Of a DNA stretch of 41,244 bases, positions 26,741 to 35,306 are shown one piece after another (the stretch's first letter is position 1; each line of letters opens with the position of its first letter). Location of the stretch: the NCBI GenBank assembly GCA_004293645.1, contig REAB01000092.1, positions 1 to 41,244 on the forward strand, given 5' to 3'. The position numbers were made by a program, and so were the translations under genes. Origin of the DNA: Cytophagia bacterium (lineage in GTDB: Bacteria > Bacteroidota > Bacteroidia > Cytophagales > Spirosomataceae). The notes below the pieces were generated by a model. It saw only the letters and a list, made by a program, of their open reading frames with translations. It was not told the origin of the DNA and did not search any database.

Positions 26741-27880
26741 ATGAAACAACGTTTTGCTATATTCTTACTTTTGTTGCTGGCAAAAATTGCCCAGGCTAAT
26801 GCCCAATCTACTTTCAAGGTGCATTTTACCTATGAAAAATGCGCTAAGGAAAAAGCGTTTAGTTTTTGGTTTCATGATGGAGAAAAAAGAATTCCAGCTC
26901 ATGTATCTAAATTAAAAAATGAATACATTATTACAGGAAAACTGAAAATCAAATACACATATTTACAGATAGAGCAAAGAGCCGATAATGATTTTCGTTC
27001 TTTCGACCGTTTCATAGTCAATCAAGTTCCTGCTAAAATTCATTATGTAAAATGTGATACCAATAACAGTTTCTCATATTGGAAAGATGTAAAGATTGAA
27101 AATGCTGAGCTCTTTATTTACCCACCTTCCTTATATAGGTTTTGTGTCGAAGAGCTAAAAGCAGACGGTGAAATACGCCGCCAACTTTTAAATAATACAA
27201 GCTCAGAGGCTGAAGTTACAAAATTGATGAAAGACTTGCACGCCGCCACACAAAAACTATTTGATAAACAGTTAGATTTTTTGAGTACACATTCCGATAG
27301 CGTTTCCTATCTATTTTTGCTAAGAGATTTGGTTGAAAATCAAGACGGCATAGAATCTGACAAATGCGAAGAGGTTTTTAGGGCTTTCCCTTCCGAAATT
27401 CAAAATAGTCCCGAAGGAAAATTATTGCTTAAAACTATTCAGACAAAAAGAACGCGCGCCATAAACAAACCAGAAGTAGGCAAAATAGCCCCCACATTTG
27501 AAACGAAAGATATCAAAGGTAATTTGGTAAAACTGAAAAACTTGAATGGCAAATATGTGCTATTGGTATTTTGGGCTACCTGGTGCGCCCCTTGCGTCAA
27601 AGAAATACCTCAGATAATGGACATCAGAAAAAAATACGCCCCCGAAAAATTGGAAGTTATAAGTATTTCGCTTGACAAAGACCATCAAAAACACAGGGTA
27701 TTTGTGAATAAAAAGAAAATGGATTGGACGCAGATTGTTGGTGCAAAAACCCTCACACAAAACTATTTCATTGACAGTCTTCCCGAAACTGTACTCATAG
27801 ATCCAGCGGGTAAGATAGTTTATATAGGTATGGGTTATGATGAAACCGTTCTGCAAAAAACACTGGCTTCGTTGCTGTGA
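26741..27880 (+). CDS. TlpA-like thioredoxin-fold protein
   Basis: 379 residues from the ATG at 26741, which opens a signal peptide (MKQRFAIFLLLLLAKIAQANAQ); an upstream frame from 26693 would bury it. An N-terminal DUF4369-like region (about 25-130) precedes a helical middle, and the TlpA/AhpC-type domain begins near PEVGKIAPTFETKDIKGN with redox motif WCAPC (Cys282, Cys285) and a cis-Pro region (SLPETVLID). It should act in the periplasm as a thiol reductase or oxidase partner. Placement before the VKOR fusion suggests a role in disulfide handling of the two-Cys precursor; family members elsewhere serve many substrates. Confidence 0.85.
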   Translation: MKQRFAIFLLLLLAKIAQANAQSTFKVHFTYEKCAKEKAFSFWFHDGEKRIPAHVSKLKNEYIITGKLKIKYTYLQIEQRADNDFRSFDRFIVNQVPAKIHYVKCDTNNSFSYWKDVKIENAELFIYPPSLYRFCVEELKADGEIRRQLLNNTSSEAEVTKLMKDLHAATQKLFDKQLDFLSTHSDSVSYLFLLRDLVENQDGIESDKCEEVFRAFPSEIQNSPEGKLLLKTIQTKRTRAINKPEVGKIAPTFETKDIKGNLVKLKNLNGKYVLLVFWATWCAPCVKEIPQIMDIRKKYAPEKLEVISISLDKDHQKHRVFVNKKKMDWTQIVGAKTLTQNYFIDSLPETVLIDPAGKIVYIGMGYDETVLQKTLASLL

Positions 27881-27983
27881 AAATCTATTGTTTAAAACAT
27901 CATTGAATAAATATCAAATTATACCGTGACAATCTTCCCCTACCTCTTCCAAATCCTCAATATCAATTATACCAAAGCAAGAG

Positions 27984-29351
27984 GTGGAGAATCGTGTTAT
28001 GAGTTCGCTGGTGGCTTATTCGGGCTTTTTAGATACTTACCGCATTGCTAATTTGGCCATTAAGATACCACCCGATCAGTTACCATTAGCCACTTTGCCG
28101 TGTATAGCTCATTGCTACAGCTTCAGCAGTCCGCCCTATTTTGTGATAGTAGAAAGCATAGAATCAGGGCAAGTGTCCTATCATGATGGCCAAAAAGCGC
28201 ACAAAGTAGCCCTGACGGAATTTCAAAACAGTTGGTCGGGGCATTTGCTGTTATTGTCCCTTAGTGCCCAAAGTGGTGAGCCTAACTATGCCAAGAACCG
28301 CCGCCAAGAACAGCGTACTACCGTAGAAAAATGGTTAACTTGGGCGGGGGTAGCAGGGCTTGTAATGGCCACTGTAAGGGGCAACACGTCCATGGAATTA
28401 TCATTAAACGCTCTTTTGGGTGCGTTGTACGCGCTGGGGGCCTGGGTATCGGTGTTGTTGCTTCAAATAGAGCATGGCAAAGTATCGGCCTTGGTCAATA
28501 AAATTTGCGGTTTGGCGGTGTCAGGCCAAAGTAAGGATTCGGGTTGCCAAAGCGTTACTAATGCCGCAGGGAGTAAATTGTGGGGTGTGAGTTGGGCTGA
28601 GATAGGCATCTTGTATTTTGGGGGTGGTTTGGTAGCGTTGGGCGCGGGAAGCGCGGGGCAGCCGCTGGCCTATTTGCATTTGCTCACGTTGTTTTATGTT
28701 CCCTTTTCGCTTTATTATCAGGCGTTTGTGGTACGGGCTTGGTGTGTACTTTGTTTGGTGGTGCAGGCCATCAATATAGCCATAGCAGGGCTTTGGTATA
28801 GCCACCTAATCGAAGCGTCTAATCGCCCCGAATGGGGAATAAGTATGTTCCCCCATTGGGACGGTACGCCTCGCGGGTTAGGGGGCTTTGTACTTTTGGG
28901 GGCTTTTTGGTTCATACTCAAACCCATCTGGCAGCGAGCGCGGCAATTGCCCAATGTTCAACACCAACTGGAACAATACAAAGAAGATAGTGCTTTGTTC
29001 TTGTCGCATCTCTACGCCCAGCCAGCCGTGCAAATGCATGCATTGCCCAACGAAACCCAAATTGGAAACGTAGATGCCCCCGTGGTGGTGTTGATGGTGA
29101 GCAACCCACACTGCAACCCTTGTAAAGATGCTTATGAAGAACTAACGAGTTGGGCGCAGTATTTTGAAGACGAAATGCAGCTCAGAATTAGGCATATTCA
29201 CAGCGGCGAGGCATCATATCAAACCCACGACGATTGGGCGCAGGAAGTAGGTATTGAATACACGCCTACGTTGTTTATCAATGGACACCAATTGCGTACG
29301 CCCTACGGTGTCAAAGACGTTTGGCGGCACGTTCGGGCATTGTCAGAATAA
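27984..29351 (+). CDS. C39-like / VKOR / thioredoxin fusion (disulfide-forming), probable 5' frameshift
   Basis: 455 residues in the open frame. Residues 1-100 match the second half of a peptidase-C39-like domain without catalytic Cys (LPCIAHCYSFSSPPYFVIV, SWSGHLLLLSL). Membrane helices follow with the VKOR cysteines Cys175, Cys188 and CVLC (254-257), then a thioredoxin domain with NPHCNPC (377-380) and cis-Pro in YTPTLFI. VKOR passes electrons from the thioredoxin domain to quinone, so the protein can form disulfides in secreted peptides. The beginning of the C39-like domain seems to lie in another frame from GTG 27926 (VTIFPYLFQILNINYTKAR) and joins near 27983 by one extra G. The transporter gene starts 13 bases downstream. 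Confidence 0.8.
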   Translation: MENRVMSSLVAYSGFLDTYRIANLAIKIPPDQLPLATLPCIAHCYSFSSPPYFVIVESIESGQVSYHDGQKAHKVALTEFQNSWSGHLLLLSLSAQSGEPNYAKNRRQEQRTTVEKWLTWAGVAGLVMATVRGNTSMELSLNALLGALYALGAWVSVLLLQIEHGKVSALVNKICGLAVSGQSKDSGCQSVTNAAGSKLWGVSWAEIGILYFGGGLVALGAGSAGQPLAYLHLLTLFYVPFSLYYQAFVVRAWCVLCLVVQAINIAIAGLWYSHLIEASNRPEWGISMFPHWDGTPRGLGGFVLLGAFWFILKPIWQRARQLPNVQHQLEQYKEDSALFLSHLYAQPAVQMHALPNETQIGNVDAPVVVLMVSNPHCNPCKDAYEELTSWAQYFEDEMQLRIRHIHSGEASYQTHDDWAQEVGIEYTPTLFINGHQLRTPYGVKDVWRHVRALSE

Positions 29352-29364
29352 ACCCCAGCTTAGT

Positions 29365-31659
29365 ATGCCCAAATCCTTCCCCCACTATCGCCAAATGGAC
29401 GCTATGGACTGCGGACCCACCTGCTTGCGCATGGTGGCCAAGTACTATGGGCGGAGCTACGGGGCGCAAGAGCTGAGAGAGTTGGCGCAAATTGGCAAAG
29501 ATGGGGTCAATCTGCTGGGTATTTCGGATGCGGCCGAGGCCATTGGTTTCCGCACATTAGCCGTCAAAATTACTTACGAAAAACTCGTGTCAGAAGCCCC
29601 GCTTCCTTGTATTGTGCATTGGGGCGGTCCGTCGTTACGGCATAATCATTTTGTGGTGGTCAGCCCCCCCAACCCCCAGAGGGGGAGCTTTTCCCCCTTC
29701 TCCTTCAAAAGGAGAAGGGGGCAGGGGGTTGAGGTTGCCGACCCTGCCGCTGGCTTGCTTACCTATACCCGTGCCGAGTTTGAGAAACAATGGGCTACCA
29801 CCCGCAACGACACCGAACAAGTGGGCATTGTACTCCTGTTGGAGCCCACGCCCCAATTTCACAATCTCAAAAGCGATACCGAAAATACTGATAAGAAAGC
29901 AAAAAACACTCCCTTCGGGAACAAGGGAGTTGGTTATTTGTTTCAGCATCGCCGCTTGGTAGGACAGTTGGCGGTGGGGCTGCTGGTGGCCAGTTTGTTG
30001 CAATTAATTTTCCCGTTCCTCACGCAGTCGGTGGTAGATGTAGGCGTGCAAACGCGCAACCCATCGTTTGTATTGGTAATATTGCTGGCGCAGTTGGCCC
30101 TCACGCTGGGGCGTACTTCGGTCGAGTTCATTCGGTCGTGGCTATTGATGCACCTCAGCACGCGGCTCAACTTAGCCCTGCTCTCCGATTTTTTGATTAA
30201 ACTCACCCGCCTCCCGCTGTCGTTTTTCGATACCAAGCAGTTTGGCGACATCATGCAGCGCATCAATGACCACCACCGCATTGAGCAGTTTTTGACGGGT
30301 CAAACCCTCAACACCCTATTTTCGTTGTTCAATCTGGTGGTTTTTGGGGCAGTATTGGCTTTTTACAACCTCACCATTTTTGGCGTTTTGATGGTGGCGG
30401 CGGTACTGTACGCGGGCTGGGTGATGCTGTTTTTGAAATTTAGGCGCAAGTTAGACCACCAGCGTTTCGCGTTGTCGTCGCGCAGTAGCAATAGCTTAGT
30501 TCAACTCATACAAGGAATGCACGACATCAGGCTGGCGGGGGCCGAAACGCCCATGCGCTGGCGCTGGGAGCAGTTGCAAACACAGTCGTTCAAACTGGGT
30601 ATGCGCGGGCTGTCGGTGTCGCAGTGGCAGCAAGCGGGGGCGTTGCTCATCAACGAAAGCAAAAGTATTTTCATTACTTTTTTGTCGGCGCAGGCAGTTA
30701 TCAACGGCCAACTCACGCTGGGCGGTATGTTGGCCGTTCAGTACATCATTGGGCAAGTCAACGGCCCCATTGAGCAGCTCATTGGCTTGCTGCAATCGGG
30801 CCAAGATGCCAAAATAAGTTTAGAACGCCTCAACGAAGTGTATGAACTCGACGATGAAGAGCAACCCGAAGCTACGCGCCACTTGCCCCTCAAAAAACAC
30901 CTTTACCTCAAAAATGTTACGTTTACCTATACAGGTGCGGGCAACGAACCTGTGTTCAAAGATCTGAATTTGTTTATTCCCGAAGGTAAAGTAACGGCCA
31001 TTGTGGGGACGAGTGGTAGCGGCAAAACAACCCTATTGAAACTGTTGCTACGCTTTTATGACCCAAGCCCCCTAACCCCCAATGGGGGAATTTTTGTAGG
31101 TGGTATAAATTTAGCAACTATTTCGCACAAGTTTTGGCGCAGTCAATGCGGCGTGGTAATGCAAGAAGGCTTTGTGTTTTCAGACACCATTGCTCGCAAT
31201 ATTGCCGTAGGCGTGACGGCTATAGACCGCGATAAACTCTACCATGCCGCCAAAGTAGCCAACATCCTCGAATTTATTGAGTCGTTGCCGTTGGGTTTTC
31301 ATACCAAAATAGGGCCCGAGGGCAACGGCCTGAGTCAAGGCCAAAAGCAGCGGCTGCTCATTGCAAGGGCGGTTTACAAAGACCCACCCTATTTGTTTTT
31401 GGACGAAGCCACTAACGCGCTTGATGCCACCAACGAAGCAACAATTGTAGAAAATCTACAAACGTTTTTTAGGACAAACGCCGCCCAACCCCGTACTGTT
31501 GTGGTGGTGGCGCACCGCCTCAGTACCGTTAAAAATGCCGACCAGATTATGGTGCTTTCAAAAGGACAAGTAGTGGAGATTGGCACGCACGCCCAACTAA
31601 CTTTACAACGAGGCACTTACTACGAATTGGTGAAAAATCAATTAGAACTGGGGAATTGA
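29365..31659 (+). CDS. Peptidase C39-containing ABC exporter (PCAT)
   Basis: 764 residues from the ATG at 29365; a frame from 29254 would overlap the VKOR gene. The C39 domain has Gln10, catalytic Cys16 (MDCGPTCL), His95 (NHFVVV) and Asp126 (VADPAAG); it cuts after Gly-Gly leaders. A six-helix membrane domain covers about 195-480. The ATPase has Walker A GTSGSGKTTLLKLL, signature LSQGQKQRLLIARA, Walker B YLFLDEATNALD and switch VVVAHRLSTV. Two in-frame palindromic repeats are embedded: 101-121 between the catalytic His and Asp, and about 567-577 after FYDP. All catalytic residues remain. The adaptor gene begins one base later. Confidence 0.93.
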   Translation: MPKSFPHYRQMDAMDCGPTCLRMVAKYYGRSYGAQELRELAQIGKDGVNLLGISDAAEAIGFRTLAVKITYEKLVSEAPLPCIVHWGGPSLRHNHFVVVSPPNPQRGSFSPFSFKRRRGQGVEVADPAAGLLTYTRAEFEKQWATTRNDTEQVGIVLLLEPTPQFHNLKSDTENTDKKAKNTPFGNKGVGYLFQHRRLVGQLAVGLLVASLLQLIFPFLTQSVVDVGVQTRNPSFVLVILLAQLALTLGRTSVEFIRSWLLMHLSTRLNLALLSDFLIKLTRLPLSFFDTKQFGDIMQRINDHHRIEQFLTGQTLNTLFSLFNLVVFGAVLAFYNLTIFGVLMVAAVLYAGWVMLFLKFRRKLDHQRFALSSRSSNSLVQLIQGMHDIRLAGAETPMRWRWEQLQTQSFKLGMRGLSVSQWQQAGALLINESKSIFITFLSAQAVINGQLTLGGMLAVQYIIGQVNGPIEQLIGLLQSGQDAKISLERLNEVYELDDEEQPEATRHLPLKKHLYLKNVTFTYTGAGNEPVFKDLNLFIPEGKVTAIVGTSGSGKTTLLKLLLRFYDPSPLTPNGGIFVGGINLATISHKFWRSQCGVVMQEGFVFSDTIARNIAVGVTAIDRDKLYHAAKVANILEFIESLPLGFHTKIGPEGNGLSQGQKQRLLIARAVYKDPPYLFLDEATNALDATNEATIVENLQTFFRTNAAQPRTVVVVAHRLSTVKNADQIMVLSKGQVVEIGTHAQLTLQRGTYYELVKNQLELGN
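29662..29735. repeat. In-frame palindromic repeat in the C39 domain
   Basis: CAGCCCCCCCAACCCCC...GGGGGAGC followed by CCCCCTTCTCC...GGAGAAGGGGGCAGGGGG: two nested inverted pairs. It encodes residues 100-124 (PPNPQRGSFSPFSFKRRRGQ), where other C39 domains have a short beta-turn. Confidence 0.85.
31065..31095. repeat. In-frame palindromic repeat in the ATPase domain
   Basis: AAGCCCCCTAACCCCCAATG then GGGGAATTTTT encodes SPLTPNGGIF right after FYDP, where related ATPases read FYDPxxGxI. The addition is only four to five residues. Confidence 0.75.
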
Positions 31660-31660
31660 T

Positions 31661-32977
31661 ATGGAAAAAACTTATTTGACTGACACCCCCGAAGGCGCGG
31701 CCTTGTTTGAGGAACTTCGTAGTGAGGAAGCCCAAGAACTATTGAGTAATGCCCCGCCCTGGGCGGTACGTTGGGGCAACACCGTTTTTTTGTTTATTCT
31801 GTTGGGTATTTTGGGGTTGAGTTTTGTTATCAAATATCCCGAAGTAATCACTGCCCCGTTTCGCCTCACCTCCGACGACGTACCCAAGCCCGTGGTAGCC
31901 AAAATTAGCGGACGTTTGGTGAAAATTACTACAAAAGAAAATCAGCAAGTGGCGCGGGGGCAAATATTGGCGTACATAGAAAGCAACGCCCTGCACCAAG
32001 AAGTACTGGATTTAGAAAAAGCGTTGGATAGTTTGGCGGTACTCTCCAACGCGGGGCGTTTGGGTATTATTGCGGCGTTTCGTGCCCAAGATTTTCAACA
32101 GTTGGGCGAGCTACAAGCCGATTATCAGACATTTATGCAGCAGTTTAGCGAGACCGCCACTTTGTTTGCCAATGGTTATTTGGAAAAAAGGCGCGATTTT
32201 ATTCGCTACGAACTGACTGACTTAGAACAAAACCACGACCAACTCTTGCAGCAATACGACATTCAAAACAAAGAGTTTAAAATGGCCGAGCGTGAGTTTT
32301 TGATGCACAAAAAACTCTACGAGCAAAAAGTAATTGCGTGGGCTGAATACCAAAAAGAGGAGCGAACATTGCTGGCCAAACAATTGCCTTTAAAACACTT
32401 GGACATGAGTATTACCAATAACATGAGTGCCCAAACCCAAAAACAAAAGGAAGCCACCGAATTAGAAAAACAGGCCAACGACCAGAAGGTAAAATTTGGA
32501 CAAGCCCTAAACGCCCTCCGTGCCAACGTGTTGGCGTGGAAAACCCGCTACTTGCTCACCGCACCACGGGCTGGACGGGTGTTTTTTGCGGCACTTTGGC
32601 AAGAAGAACAGTCTATAAAGACCGACGAAGTGCTGTTTTATGTGGGAGGTGTGCAAAAAGGGTATTTTGGCGAAGTACGCATTGCCCAAGCCAGCGCGGG
32701 TAAAATAAAAGCAGGGCAACGGGTGTTGGTCAAATTTCAGAGTTATCCGTTTGAGCAATTTGGCATGGTAGAAGGGCAAATAAGCCAACTTGCGCCCATG
32801 CCACTGGCCGACAGTACGTTTAGGGCAGTGGTGGCTTTACCCAATGGCCTCCAAACTAATGCTCAGAAAACAATACCTTTCAAAAACAACCTCAACGCCA
32901 CCGCCGAGATCATTACGCAGGATGTAAGCGTAGCCGAAAGGCTCTTTTTTCAGTTACGGCGGTTGCTTAACCGTTGA
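31661..32977 (+). CDS. HlyD family membrane fusion protein
   Basis: 438 residues, the periplasmic adaptor linking the exporter to an outer-membrane channel. A cytoplasmic N-terminus with the unusual LFEELRSEEAQELLSNAPPW, one transmembrane helix (VFLFILLGILGLSFVIKYPE, about 48-67), a biotinyl-lipoyl-like half (VAKISGRLVKITTKENQQVA), a long coiled-coil hairpin (about 100-300) and the second lipoyl half plus barrel (YLLTAPRAGRVFF, then KIKAGQRVLVKFQSYPFEQF). It starts one base after the exporter stop, so they are one operon. No TolC-like gene is in the window. No terminator was found after it. Confidence 0.9.
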   Translation: MEKTYLTDTPEGAALFEELRSEEAQELLSNAPPWAVRWGNTVFLFILLGILGLSFVIKYPEVITAPFRLTSDDVPKPVVAKISGRLVKITTKENQQVARGQILAYIESNALHQEVLDLEKALDSLAVLSNAGRLGIIAAFRAQDFQQLGELQADYQTFMQQFSETATLFANGYLEKRRDFIRYELTDLEQNHDQLLQQYDIQNKEFKMAEREFLMHKKLYEQKVIAWAEYQKEERTLLAKQLPLKHLDMSITNNMSAQTQKQKEATELEKQANDQKVKFGQALNALRANVLAWKTRYLLTAPRAGRVFFAALWQEEQSIKTDEVLFYVGGVQKGYFGEVRIAQASAGKIKAGQRVLVKFQSYPFEQFGMVEGQISQLAPMPLADSTFRAVVALPNGLQTNAQKTIPFKNNLNATAEIITQDVSVAERLFFQLRRLLNR

Positions 32978-33121
32978 GTTGGCATGGGGAAACAGACCTC
33001 ATAAGTCTAAGAAAGCCAGTATGCTAACATCAATCCATCCATTTGAAATCAAATAGACGATAAAATTATTCCGTCTTTGTGTCAAATTCTAAGTTTAGCA
33101 GTAAGTTTGAAAGAAAAAAAA

Positions 33122-33574
33122 ATGATAGCCGTAGTACAAAGAGTAAGCGCGGCCTCGGTGGTCATTTCGGGGGCCGTAAAGGGTCAAATTGAAAAAGGTT
33201 TTTTGGTGCTGCTGGGCATTACGCACACCGACACCCCAGAAGATCTCGACTGGCTGGCTAAGAAAATAGTAGGCTTGCGGGTGTTTGGTGACCACGAAGG
33301 CAAAATGAATTTAGACCTCAAAACTGTGGGTGGTAATGTGCTGCTGGTGAGCCAGTTTACGCTGCACGCCAATACCAAAAAAGGAAACCGCCCGTCGTTT
33401 ATTGAAGCCGCCCGCCCCGAAACGGCCATTCCACTTTACCAAAAAATGATTGAAAAACTCAGCCTCGAACTGGAAAAACCCATCGAAACGGGCGAATTTG
33501 GGGCCAATATGCAGGTGTCGCTTTGCAACGATGGCCCCGTTACGATTATCATTGATTCTAAAAATAGAATTTGA
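33122..33574 (+). CDS. dtd: D-aminoacyl-tRNA deacylase
   Basis: 150 residues from the ATG at 33122 (MIAVVQRVSAASVVI, the family's canonical start; the upstream ATG at 33077 is rejected). It hydrolyses D-aminoacyl-tRNA, with Gly-cisPro chemistry. Motifs NVLLVSQFTLHANTKKGNRPSF and the tail GEFGANMQVSLCNDGPVTII are typical of DTD1. Length is normal. The 3' end lies only 9 bases before the duplicated xylA control region. Confidence 0.95.
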   Translation: MIAVVQRVSAASVVISGAVKGQIEKGFLVLLGITHTDTPEDLDWLAKKIVGLRVFGDHEGKMNLDLKTVGGNVLLVSQFTLHANTKKGNRPSFIEAARPETAIPLYQKMIEKLSLELEKPIETGEFGANMQVSLCNDGPVTIIIDSKNRI

Positions 33575-33583
33575 TGATTGTTT

Positions 33584-33700
33584 AAATCGTGTCAAATTGA
33601 CAATTTTTAATAATTTTGTAAGTAAAATAATTAGTTGTCGTGTTTTTGAAAATAATTATTCATTCAACATTTTCAAATTAGCACTTATGTCTGTAACTCT
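33584..33700 (+). repeat. Duplicated xylA control region, distal copy
   Basis: About 117 bases matching 33754-33869 at roughly 85-90 percent, including the first 14 bases of the coding region (ATGTCTGTAACTCT at 33687). It holds the operator-like palindrome and a perfect -7 box TAATTTTG (33611-33618). The ATG here leads into a 27-residue frame that stops at 33770. Confidence 0.9.
33590..33602. promoter_or_regulatory. Operator-like palindrome TGTCAAATTGACA (distal)
   Basis: A perfect 13-bp dyad lies 8 bases upstream of the TAATTTTG box, a position where a repressor would block polymerase. Repeated at 33760-33772. Confidence 0.6.
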
Positions 33701-33706
33701 TTGCCA

Positions 33707-33728
33707 TAGCCTGTGTCTTCACAGGCTA
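33707..33728. repeat. Palindrome TAGCCTGTG-TCTT-CACAGGCTA between the duplicates
   Basis: A perfect 9-bp stem sits directly after the five-codon xylA start remnant, in the unique 53-base spacer between the two control-region copies. It resembles the palindromes near 36912 and 38094 in form. Confidence 0.65.
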
Positions 33729-33753
33729 CCAACCGACACACTCAAAACCATTG

Positions 33754-33869
33754 AAATCGTGTCAAATTGACAATTTTTAAAATTTGGCAAGTAAAATAAC
33801 GGGGTGCCGTGTTTTTAAAAATAATTATTCGTTCAACATTTTCAAATTAACATTTATGTCTGTAACTCT
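33754..33869 (+). repeat. Duplicated xylA control region, proximal copy
   Basis: The copy directly in front of xylA, running into its first codons. Compared with the distal copy the -7 box has lost a base (AAATTTGG), so it fits the consensus less well, while the operator dyad is kept. Confidence 0.9.
33760..33772. promoter_or_regulatory. Operator-like palindrome TGTCAAATTGACA (proximal)
   Basis: Identical to the dyad at 33590-33602, 170 bases apart. Two sites at this distance could permit looping by a dimeric or tetrameric repressor; the regulator is unknown. Confidence 0.6.
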
Positions 33870-35184
33870 CGGCTCTACTGAATTTTTTAAGGGCATCTCC
33901 AAAATTGGCTACGAAGGCCGCGACTCCGATAACCCGCTGGCGTTTAAATGGTACGACGAAAACCGCGTGGTAAACGGCAAAACCCTCCGCGAACATTTGC
34001 GCTTTGCGGTGTCGTATTGGCACACTTTTTGCGGTACAGGAGCCGACCCGTTTGGGCCAGGCACGAAGGCTTTTCCGTGGGACACCAACGCCGACGCGGT
34101 GCAACGCGCCAAAGATAAAATGGACGCGGCGTTTGAATTTATTACCAAATTGGGCGTGCCTTACTACTGTTTTCACGACATAGATTTGGTGGACGAAGGC
34201 CCCAGCATGAGCGAATACGAGCGTCGCTTGGCCGCTATTACCGACTATGCCAAGCAAAAACAAGCCGAAAGCGGCGTTAAATTGTTGTGGGGAACGGCCA
34301 ACGTCTTTTCTAATCCGCGCTACATGAACGGCGCCAGCACCAATCCTGACTTTGCAGTAGTGGCATCGGCAGGTTTGCAAGTAAAAAATGCCATTGATGC
34401 CACCATTGCCCTCAACGGCGAAAACTACGTGTTTTGGGGAGGCCGCGAGGGCTACATGAGTTTGCTCAATACCAACATGAAACGCGAAACCGAACACCTG
34501 GCGCAGTTTCTGACCGTAGCCCGCGACTACGCCCGCAAAAATGGCTTCAAGGGCAAGTTTTTTATCGAACCCAAACCTTGCGAACCGACCAAACACCAGT
34601 ACGACTACGACTCGGCGACTGTGATTGGCTTTTTGCGCCAGCATGGATTGGACAAAGACTTTCAACTCAATGTGGAAGTAAACCACGCTACATTGGCGGG
34701 CCACACGTTTCAGCATGAACTGCAAGTAGCCGCCGACGCGGGCATGATGGGCAGCATGGATGCCAACCGAGGCGACTACCAAAACGGCTGGGATACCGAC
34801 CAGTTTCCGATTAATATTACCGAACTCACCGAAGCCATGCTTGTGGTGCTGGAATCGGGGGGCTTCAAAACAGGTGGCATCAACTTTGACGCTAAAACCC
34901 GCCGCAATTCTACCGATTTGGAAGATATTTTTATTGCCCACATTGGCGGAATGGACGCTTTTGCCCGCTCGCTACTCATTGCCAACGACATCTTGGAAAA
35001 ATCGGCTTACCGCAAAATGCGCACCAATCGTTATGCCTCATTTGATGCGGGTATGGGCAAAGCCTTTGAAGAAGGCAAGGTGTCGCTCGAAGGCTTGCGC
35101 GACTACGCCCTCCAAAATGGCGAACCCACCCAAACCAGCGGCAAACAAGAACTGTACGAAAATATCTTGAACCAATACGTGTAG
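33856..35184 (+). CDS. xylA: Xylose isomerase
   Basis: 442 residues from ATG 33856 ([20 protein letters not shown]); the frame extends upstream but only into the control region. It converts D-xylose to D-xylulose (and glucose to fructose) with two divalent metals. Family signatures: [15 protein letters not shown] (catalytic His), [37 protein letters not shown] (metal ligand Glu), [18 protein letters not shown] and the metal-binding [18 protein letters not shown]. Length and motifs match the Bacteroidota/class II enzyme. No xylulokinase or transporter gene adjoins. Terminator follows. Confidence 0.97.
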   Translation: MSVTLGSTEFFKGISKIGYEGRDSDNPLAFKWYDENRVVNGKTLREHLRFAVSYWHTFCGTGADPFGPGTKAFPWDTNADAVQRAKDKMDAAFEFITKLGVPYYCFHDIDLVDEGPSMSEYERRLAAITDYAKQKQAESGVKLLWGTANVFSNPRYMNGASTNPDFAVVASAGLQVKNAIDATIALNGENYVFWGGREGYMSLLNTNMKRETEHLAQFLTVARDYARKNGFKGKFFIEPKPCEPTKHQYDYDSATVIGFLRQHGLDKDFQLNVEVNHATLAGHTFQHELQVAADAGMMGSMDANRGDYQNGWDTDQFPINITELTEAMLVVLESGGFKTGGINFDAKTRRNSTDLEDIFIAHIGGMDAFARSLLIANDILEKSAYRKMRTNRYASFDAGMGKAFEEGKVSLEGLRDYALQNGEPTQTSGKQELYENILNQYV

Positions 35185-35206
35185 ATTTGAAACAACAATT
35201 GTAGCA

Positions 35207-35247
35207 ATGGAAGCCCCGCAAAACCAATTTGTGGGGCTTCCATTTTT
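35207..35247 (+). terminator. xylA terminator
   Basis: ATGGAAGCCCC (35207-35217) pairs with 35233-35243, extended by CAAA/TTTG, followed by TTTTT; 22 bases past the stop. Confidence 0.9.
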
Positions 35248-35306
35248 AGATTAAACTTTAATCTGCTAAACTTGTTGTTTCAAATACACAACTGATTCAT
35301 TTTGAT

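Noticed and set aside
33077..33121. Upstream ATG start for dtd
   Set aside because: The DTD family begins at M(K/I)AVVQRV, which is the ATG at 33122.
33847..34941. 364-codon open frame on the minus strand across xylA
   Set aside because: It mirrors xylA codon bias, has no recognisable domain and no promoter; xylA motifs on the plus strand are complete.
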